From the NCBI GenBank assembly GCA_001779455.1, contig MFKE01000008.1, positions 5,988 through 20,987 of the forward strand: a stretch of DNA of 15,000 nucleotides, read 5' to 3'. Made by a program: the position numbers and the translations under genes. Numbering within the stretch: the stretch's first letter is position 1; each line of letters opens with the position of its first letter. Shown one piece after another: positions 10,434-15,000 of this stretch. The DNA is from Candidatus Gottesmanbacteria bacterium RIFOXYB1_FULL_47_11. Lineage in GTDB: Bacteria; Patescibacteriota; Microgenomatia; UBA10105; UBA927. The notes beneath the pieces were generated by a model. The model saw nothing but the letters and a program-made list of their open reading frames with translations. It did no database searches and was not told the origin of the DNA.

Positions 10434-13079
10434 CTATTTCTTTCGTGTGAAGACGAGAATAAACGGGATAGGTAGGAGGGCAAACCCCAGAAATTGCAAT
10501 AGCTGCGGCCAAAAGAAGATATAGATAGCACCACTTGTACCGGGATCTATTGTCCACCCGTTTTTCCAGTTATTGACCTTGACATGTGGGAGGATTTTGC
10601 CGTCAGAGAGTGCTATCCAGCCGGGATCGTAGGATTGGGAAAGAATAAGCGTTGACGCATCGACGCGCTGACGCATCGTCACGTTATAAAACGCCGGATT
10701 TGGATGTGACACTTGGATTGTCATCCCCGCGGAGGCGGGGATCTGAGTTCCTGTTCTTATATTTACGAGATCATTGTACGGGATTTGGTACAACCGGATG
10801 CGCGACACCGTATTTACTGTTTCCTGTTTGCCGATTGCGTCATTAGAAAGATATACGGTGTATCCCAAGCCATCCGGGGCAAGCGGTGGAAGAATAAAAT
10901 AATCCGTGGTTCCATCAAGATATGTCTCAAGCTCGACATGCCGCGCGGTGTCATTGATAAACGAAATCATGAGCGGGCGCCCTGTAACATGCCGGCTTTC
11001 AACTGCAGCCAGATAGCCGAATTTGTGGGAAAGGGTAGGAATATCAAAAGACAGGCAGCCGCGCTGGTTGATGCTTCGCAATTGCAGAGCTCCGTCCGCC
11101 TCGCTTGCGGATGCCGCGCCCTCCTTCAGGAGTCCGCATTCCTTGACCGCCGCGGCTGTTAAATCTGCGGATGCAGTACTGTCATACACAGGTTTCGCCG
11201 CCGTAAGCAAAGCGAGCGCGTCAAAGTCCCGTTCATTGACCGACCGTTTGGTAAAAAGCGAACGGAATTGGTAGGTAATACCGCCCTCTCCGGTAATATA
11301 GTCGCCCAGTTCCCTGTATGCCACATCGTTATCCGTCCAGGTATAGGGGTTTACCGTAGGGAGATTTTGTTTGAGGGAAATAAATGAATCCGCTCTTGGC
11401 GCCCGTTCATACAGCGAGAGCTTACCGAATGTTCTGGCGGGTGTGCCAAGTAGGTTTTTTATCTCATCGATAAATAGGGAGCGGTTATTGTTGGGCGTGG
11501 TCACGTTTTCGTCCAGTAGAATGTAGCGGATATCGTATTTTGCCATCACCGCGTCTATTCCTGCAGCATCCTTGGCATACAGCGCACGGGAGAGCTCCCA
11601 ATAGTAGTTTTCATTGGTTGCGCTCCACGGGTCAAATGCCCGGTCCATAATCGGTTGCGGTAGGCCAAACCAGGAAAAACCGCTTCCCCGGTATCCGAAC
11701 CGGTAGTATTTCCAACTCCAGTATTCATGCTGGGGAAGCACGATCATCCGTGAATTTTTGTCCAATGTGTTTGCATATTCGAAGGCCTGAACATATTCTT
11801 CCGGAATTGTTATGCGCAAATTTTTGTAAAAAAAGTTACCCTGAAAGGCCGGATACGCGACGAATACTATGCCGGCGATTGCAAAAACTGAGAGCGCCGC
11901 AAGTCTTGACCGGAACATTGCAAGGAGACCGGCACAAAACAATACTGCGTACGAAAGTCCGAAGAGCAAGCTGAATTTAGTGAACGTAAACCGAAATGCT
12001 TCCCGGAAAAGGGGAATTGTATTCTGGAGCCATACCGTAATCTCACGAATACCGGGAATATCGTTTCCCAACAACACAAATCCCGCGACAAATGTCAAAA
12101 GAAACGGTATGGCCGGCCACGCTGGTTTTGCCAGAAGTGATATCAGGCCGATAAACGCAACGACTACAAAAAGCCCTGTTACAACCTGCGCGAGTGGTGT
12201 ATTGATAAAATTCCGCCATGGCTCCATCATCATGATGGACGTATTGTTTGGATTCAGATCTGCGTAATCCAGGGTAAATCCGCGGAGTGTGAGGACATCT
12301 CCAAGATTCCCAAATGCCTGATTTCTCGCAAATATTTCGCTGCTGCTCATCTGGTTGATTTTTGCGGCACTGATTATTGATCCGTTGTGCGGAAGCCCCC
12401 AAAGGTAGGGGAGGAGCCAAAACAAATTTACCAGAAGAAAACCAGCAACCGCTGGCAGTACCCGTGAGAACTTTTGTCGAAGTGAGAGACAGCTAATGAG
12501 GATGCCGGTGGGTAGCAAAAACGTTGTTACGAAGTACTGCGGAGTAGACAGGAGAATGACGAAGAGATATACAATGTATGATTTTCGCGAGCCGCGTTCA
12601 TAAAACGTTACAAGCGCCCACGATAGCCAGGGCAGGGATGCAAAGTGGACAGAAAATGCTTCGAGCGGAGCATAAAACATCTGAATCGTTGCGAGATTGA
12701 GCATGTAAAAGAAAGCCCCTGTCAGGCTGATTATTTTATTCCGGAATAGTTTGGTCAGCAGCATGTAGGTGCCTATGCCGCCGACAACATGCATACCCAA
12801 GTGAAAGCTATAGCGCAGTAGATTGTGAGGAATGACAATCGACATGAGCCAGATAGTCAATGTATGTACGAGATTAGCTGCGTGAGACATCCCGTCGTAG
12901 AGACCTGTTCCCCGGTATTGGATCCAGACGCCGAATATGCTTCGCCAGAAATTCAGAGGGAAATTAAATTCAGGAAATAGATTGTCCCAACCGGCCAAAA
13001 TAGTATTCGGAGTTATATTGGTACACGCAATAATAAGCTCAAGAGCGAGTAATGTGATAACGGGCCAGTATTTTTTCAC
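10434..13079 (-). CDS. 881-aa multi-pass membrane protein, GT-C-like glycosyltransferase candidate
   Basis: The N-terminal half (about residues 5-420) contains some ten or more hydrophobic spans. After the first span comes an acidic loop with GWDNLFPEFN, the position of the catalytic acidic residue in GT-C enzymes that use lipid-linked sugars. The C-terminal half is a large extracytoplasmic region (about 425-850) with Tyr/Trp-rich parts and short beta-type stretches. A final span (about 858-876) and basic FTRKK end it. This shape is known for YfhO-like and arabinofuranosyltransferase-like proteins, but I cannot assign a substrate. The start is GTG 13079, overlapping the stop of the glycosyltransferase gene by 4 nt (GTGA), so they are translationally coupled. 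Residues about 779-787 (IPASAGMT) come from a REP-like palindrome. Confidence 0.65.
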   Translation of the reverse strand: MKKYWPVITLLALELIIACTNITPNTILAGWDNLFPEFNFPLNFWRSIFGVWIQYRGTGLYDGMSHAANLVHTLTIWLMSIVIPHNLLRYSFHLGMHVVGGIGTYMLLTKLFRNKIISLTGAFFYMLNLATIQMFYAPLEAFSVHFASLPWLSWALVTFYERGSRKSYIVYLFVILLSTPQYFVTTFLLPTGILISCLSLRQKFSRVLPAVAGFLLVNLFWLLPYLWGLPHNGSIISAAKINQMSSSEIFARNQAFGNLGDVLTLRGFTLDYADLNPNNTSIMMMEPWRNFINTPLAQVVTGLFVVVAFIGLISLLAKPAWPAIPFLLTFVAGFVLLGNDIPGIREITVWLQNTIPLFREAFRFTFTKFSLLFGLSYAVLFCAGLLAMFRSRLAALSVFAIAGIVFVAYPAFQGNFFYKNLRITIPEEYVQAFEYANTLDKNSRMIVLPQHEYWSWKYYRFGYRGSGFSWFGLPQPIMDRAFDPWSATNENYYWELSRALYAKDAAGIDAVMAKYDIRYILLDENVTTPNNNRSLFIDEIKNLLGTPARTFGKLSLYERAPRADSFISLKQNLPTVNPYTWTDNDVAYRELGDYITGEGGITYQFRSLFTKRSVNERDFDALALLTAAKPVYDSTASADLTAAAVKECGLLKEGAASASEADGALQLRSINQRGCLSFDIPTLSHKFGYLAAVESRHVTGRPLMISFINDTARHVELETYLDGTTDYFILPPLAPDGLGYTVYLSNDAIGKQETVNTVSRIRLYQIPYNDLVNIRTGTQIPASAGMTIQVSHPNPAFYNVTMRQRVDASTLILSQSYDPGWIALSDGKILPHVKVNNWKNGWTIDPGTSGAIYIFFWPQLLQFLGFALLPIPFILVFTRKK
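10720..10743. repeat. REP-like palindrome inside a coding region
   Basis: GTCATCCCCGC-GGAG-GCGGGGATC: 8-bp perfect arms ATCCCCGC (10723-10730) and GCGGGGAT (10735-10742) with a GGAG loop. The GTCAT-CCCCGCG-N-CGGGGATC form is a widespread dispersed repeat. In this frame it encodes IPASAGMT, a peptide known to recur in unrelated proteins for this reason. It is the only copy I saw in the window. Confidence 0.65.
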
Positions 13080-14011
13080 AGTTTGCCTACCACTGTATAT
13101 TTTCGCACAACCGGGTGGGAAATTGCGAGCTTTTTGAGTTTCGCCATATATGCACGAAGCCGCTTTTGCGGTGTTCGGTCCATACCGCGCACAATTGGGT
13201 AGATATATTCGATAAATCTGCTGGGAAGCAGGGTGACCAAAACAACCTGCGTCGCCATGACAAGCAGCGACCGGATGGACATCTGGTAATTGAAGTATTT
13301 CATCGCCTCCAGCCGGATTTTCGCGGTATTATAAAATTTTTCTTTAACATTCGTCAGCGATGCATTTGTGCCGTGTATCCGGTAACGCAGAAGCACCTCC
13401 GGCAAATTAGCAAACTGGCCGTAGGTTAAGAGTTTAAAAAAGCTGTAGTAATCATCGTTAATTCCCCATTTATGGAGATATATTTTATCGCGGTTCGGCA
13501 GCGCGCTGCGGCGGATCATGACCGACGGATGGATAATCGGGTGAACCACGCCGTAACTCTCATATATCGCGCTGTTGGTCGTCGGGACTGTTTTGGTTCC
13601 GATACGTTTGCCGTTTTTGTTGATAATATCAGCCTGGGTTCCGACTAAAATTACCAGGGGATTATCCTGTAAAAATTGGACCTGTTTTTCAATACGTTTA
13701 GGGAGGGCAACATCATCGCCGTCCATACGCGCGATGTATTCTCCTTTTGCATGAGAAAGGCCTACGTCCGTTGCCCCGTTTCCGGCGGAATTAAGTTGTT
13801 TTTCAGTGCGGTATACGCGGATAGTTTTGGGGTACCGTTTTTTGTATGCGCGGATCGTTTTCCAGGACTGATCGGTAGATCCGTCGTCCACGATGATAAG
13901 TTCAAATCGCGCGTATGTTTGGGCGAGGATACTTTCAATTGCGGGTACGAGAAATTTCCCGGCGTTATGTACGGGCATGATAATTGTTACGAGTGGTATT
14001 TTTTGTTTCAT
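13076..14011 (-). CDS. Family 2 glycosyltransferase
   Basis: 311 residues. The GT-A fold is clear: VTIIMPVHNAGKFL (8-21), ELIIVDDGSTDQSW (37-50, sugar-nucleotide binding) and ARMDGDD (94-100, the metal-binding DxD). The segment near NDDYYSFFKLL stands where the catalytic ED-type residue lies. The C-terminal part has one hydrophobic stretch (about residues 244-262) and a basic tail, suggesting membrane association. It transfers a sugar from a nucleotide donor, probably in surface glycan or glycoprotein synthesis, given the coupled GT-C-like gene. The ATG at 14011 has GAGGT 3-4 nt upstream, rather close. Upstream lies a hairpin-rich leader with a 7-codon ORF. Donor and acceptor cannot be told. 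Confidence 0.92.
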   Translation of the reverse strand: MKQKIPLVTIIMPVHNAGKFLVPAIESILAQTYARFELIIVDDGSTDQSWKTIRAYKKRYPKTIRVYRTEKQLNSAGNGATDVGLSHAKGEYIARMDGDDVALPKRIEKQVQFLQDNPLVILVGTQADIINKNGKRIGTKTVPTTNSAIYESYGVVHPIIHPSVMIRRSALPNRDKIYLHKWGINDDYYSFFKLLTYGQFANLPEVLLRYRIHGTNASLTNVKEKFYNTAKIRLEAMKYFNYQMSIRSLLVMATQVVLVTLLPSRFIEYIYPIVRGMDRTPQKRLRAYMAKLKKLAISHPVVRKYTVVGKL

Positions 14012-14022
14012 ACTACCTCAGG

Positions 14023-14043
14023 CGACAATTAGCGGAATTGTCG
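14023..14043 (-). promoter_or_regulatory. Hairpin just before the glycosyltransferase ribosome site
   Basis: CGACAATT (14023-14030), 5-nt loop, AATTGTCG (14036-14043): a perfect 8-bp stem ending 11 nt before the ATG. It could affect translation or be an operator. Confidence 0.45.
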
Positions 14044-14052
14044 ACTAGGGTA

Positions 14053-14117
14053 GTGCAGGGTGGAAAATTCTTAAATTAATAAGAATGAGACGAAACGTCT
14101 CTAAATCCACACTGCAC
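14053..14117 (-). other. Three-way-junction-like inverted repeat element
   Basis: An outer stem pairs 14053-14064 with 14106-14117, 11 of 12 positions complementary. It encloses two perfect hairpins: ATTCTTA/TAAGAAT (14067-14073 with 14080-14086) and GAGACG/CGTCTC (14087-14092 with 14096-14101). Little sequence is left unpaired. It could be a structured 5' leader of the glycosyltransferase operon or a very small mobile element; no flanking target duplication is evident. Confidence 0.5.
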
Positions 14118-14124
14118 CGCACAT
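14101..14124 (-). CDS. Possible 7-codon leader peptide (MCGAVWI)
   Basis: ATG at 14124 is preceded by AAAGGA at 7-nt spacing, a ribosome site as good as any in the window. The frame ends at TAG 14101-14103 after M-C-G-A-V-W-I. Codons 3 to 7 form one arm of the long stem ending at 14053, and the stop touches the GAGACG/CGTCTC hairpin. This geometry suits translation-dependent folding of the glycosyltransferase leader. No T-run follows a hairpin, so transcription attenuation is unproven. It may be chance. Confidence 0.35.
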   Translation of the reverse strand: MCGAVWI

Positions 14125-14160
14125 ATTTTTATCCTTTCGGATATTGTTGGTTACTCGGTT

Positions 14161-14252
14161 CCATAAGCCCGGTGGGCTATGGACGTACGGATTGTATCCA
14201 GGTCCATCGCGTGAGCGATAGACTGGAGCATCTCGGGCGCGCATGTTTGCGC
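14161..14252. ncRNA. Hairpin cluster, possible structured RNA
   Basis: Three hairpins follow each other. CCAT-A-AGCCC pairs with GGGCT-ATGG (14161-14182). A 12-nt bulged stem (14198-14226) is capped by GTGA, a GNRA-type loop when read on the plus strand. GCGCA/TGCGC has a 4-nt loop (14239-14252). No start codon with a ribosome site or known RNA family was recognised. The loop type favours a plus-strand RNA; on the minus strand these would sit in the 3' region of the 14261 gene. Confidence 0.3.
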
Positions 14253-14260
14253 TCCTAAGG

Positions 14261-15000
14261 TTAATGAACCGTCATCACGACGCGCTGCTTGATGAAATCA
14301 AGCCCAGGGCCGAGCGGTCCTTCACGAACAACCTGCCAGCTTCCATTAAGATCAAGGAAGTATACACCGATTTCATCGGGGTCTGGACGGTTGCCGGCGT
14401 CATCCTGTGAGGACTGAACCAAGGCATCCACGTGTGTGGGCGCCCAGGCAAGGATGTCCTTTAGGAATCCGCAGTACTGGACCAAATGGATTGTCTTCGA
14501 GCCGCGTACGAATGCCATCGTCTTTGCATTCATGCTTGGAACGATAACAATCGCGCGGTCAAATCCACCGAACCCGGACCCGGTCCAGCTAATCTCAGCA
14601 ACAACAGCGCCTTCCAAGGTTCCGATCGGGATCCTGGAAATATCGGCGAACTGGTTGCTTATGATTTTGCCGTCTTGGCATCCTTCCGCTCCTTGATAAT
14701 CCGACCCTTTAACAGGTTCAGCTACTACGGGCGCGGCGGGCGCTTCAGCGGCGGCGGGCGCAACGGGCGCGGGCGCATTGCCACGCGGCCAGAAAACAGC
14801 CACGAGCAGCGCGAGCACCAAAAGCCCAATCAACAGCAAAATCCACCAAGGGATTGACGTGCGGTTGTTCTCGGGCTGCTGCGCGTACTCCGGCCTCGGG
14901 TTTTCGAGGATCGTTGGCTTGCGCTTGGCTGCTTCGGCCTTGCGTGCTTCGGCCTTGCGTGCTTCGGCGGCGCGGACTTCCTCGGCCTTGCGGGCTTCGG
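14261..15000 (-). CDS. Single-pass membrane protein with charged repeat region, 5' end beyond window
   Basis: The frame stays open to the right edge. Reading N to C, it begins with Ala/Glu/Arg/Lys pentads (EARKA, EAAKR types) probably forming a helix or coiled coil. A Pro-rich linker (KPTILENPRPEYAQQPENN), a membrane span (WWILLLIGLLVLALLVAVFW), an Ala/Pro-rich stalk and an extracytoplasmic domain of about 140 residues follow. That domain has paired Cys (EGCQDG and QYCGF), FDRAIVIVPSMNAKT and a VYFLDLNGSW strand. A TTG at 14839 could be taken as a start, but it lies inside the membrane span, so the true start is upstream. Its bases are noticeably richer in GC than those of most other genes here. 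Function unknown. Confidence 0.7.
   Translation of the reverse strand, partial: EARKAEEVRAAEARKAEARKAEAAKRKPTILENPRPEYAQQPENNRTSIPWWILLLIGLLVLALLVAVFWPRGNAPAPVAPAAAEAPAAPVVAEPVKGSDYQGAEGCQDGKIISNQFADISRIPIGTLEGAVVAEISWTGSGFGGFDRAIVIVPSMNAKTMAFVRGSKTIHLVQYCGFLKDILAWAPTHVDALVQSSQDDAGNRPDPDEIGVYFLDLNGSWQVVREGPLGPGLDFIKQRVVMTVH
14931..14975. repeat. 15-bp tandem repeat encoding charged pentapeptides
   Basis: GCTTCGGCCTTGCGT occurs twice head to tail (14931-14945, 14946-14960), followed by a degenerate third unit (14961-14975). Related sequence runs on to the window end. On the minus strand each unit codes for five residues of the Lys/Arg/Ala/Glu region. Confidence 0.6.

Noticed and set aside
10652..11162. 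Plus-strand ORFs around the REP-like palindrome (peptides such as SPRRRGS)
   Set aside because: Antisense to the 881-aa gene. These peptides are the well-known by-product of translating this repeat on its other strand.
14101..14124. MCG start as the beginning of a glutamine amidotransferase
   Set aside because: The frame stops after seven codons and no amidotransferase sequence follows in any frame.
14161..14226. tRNA-like folding
   Set aside because: Stem sizes and spacing do not give acceptor, D, anticodon and T arms, and no TTCGA-type T loop is present.
1..15000. CRISPR array, IS element or integrase
   Set aside because: No regularly spaced repeats, no transposase or recombinase motifs, and no paired terminal repeats with target duplications were seen.

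Overview
The window looks bacterial and uses the standard code: TGA, TAA and TAG all end genes. Genes are densely packed, mostly small and mostly without a recognisable family. The best lineage guess is a Patescibacteria/CPR-type genome. This rests on the mix of orphan proteins, a very large GT-C-like membrane protein, a nuclease with a Cys-rich tail and many apparently leaderless genes. It is a weak inference and no marker gene is present. I saw no rRNA, tRNA, IS element or CRISPR array.

Layout. Positions 2-205 hold the end of an unknown plus-strand gene. From 2891 down to 233 on the minus strand lie five small genes. The first four (2412-2891, 1972-2409, 1413-1934, 811-1341) share a size and plan. 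Two of them are clearly homologous, and three carry a CCCGCCC motif exactly 15 nt before the start codon. The fifth (233-721) is unrelated and has its own promoter. At 2927-2978 a compact divergent promoter drives this operon leftwards and a four-ORF regulatory operon rightwards: a MerR-like DNA-binding protein (2987-3412), a complete sigma-70 factor (3430-4599), and a tandem ParB-like protein split by an in-frame TAA (4606-5094 and 5098-6189). The regulatory operon meets a convergent HExxH membrane protein (6163-6852).

From 6898 to 10329 there are short, mostly single-gene units. They comprise two more small genes with the CCCGCCC leader (6898-7446 and 9799-10329), an unknown beta-rich protein (7572-7961), a probable tandem winged-helix regulator (8031-8666), a membrane-anchored staphylococcal-type nuclease (8723-9424) and a HigA-type HTH protein (9475-9753). 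Most have a TTGACA-like -35 and a TATAAT-like -10 at 17-18 nt. These fit the promoter preference expected of the encoded sigma factor. Several place the start codon at the expected transcription start, so their mRNAs would be leaderless. Several also have a perfect inverted repeat over the core promoter.

From 10434 to 14011 a two-gene minus-strand operon encodes a family 2 glycosyltransferase and an 881-residue multi-pass protein. A REP-like palindrome lies in frame inside the latter. The 249-nt gap at 14012-14260 is unusually rich in hairpins and holds a 7-codon ORF with a good ribosome site. The window ends inside a minus-strand gene for a single-pass membrane protein with an Ala/Glu/Arg/Lys repeat region.

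Overall, 233-10329 reads as a regulator-rich accessory region: its own sigma factor, ParB-like, MerR-like, winged-helix and XRE proteins, and repeated small paralogs. It borders a cell-surface polysaccharide locus. The most interesting points are the leader-tagged paralog family, the divergent promoter built on one self-complementary -35 hexamer, and the stop codon inside the second ParB-like domain.
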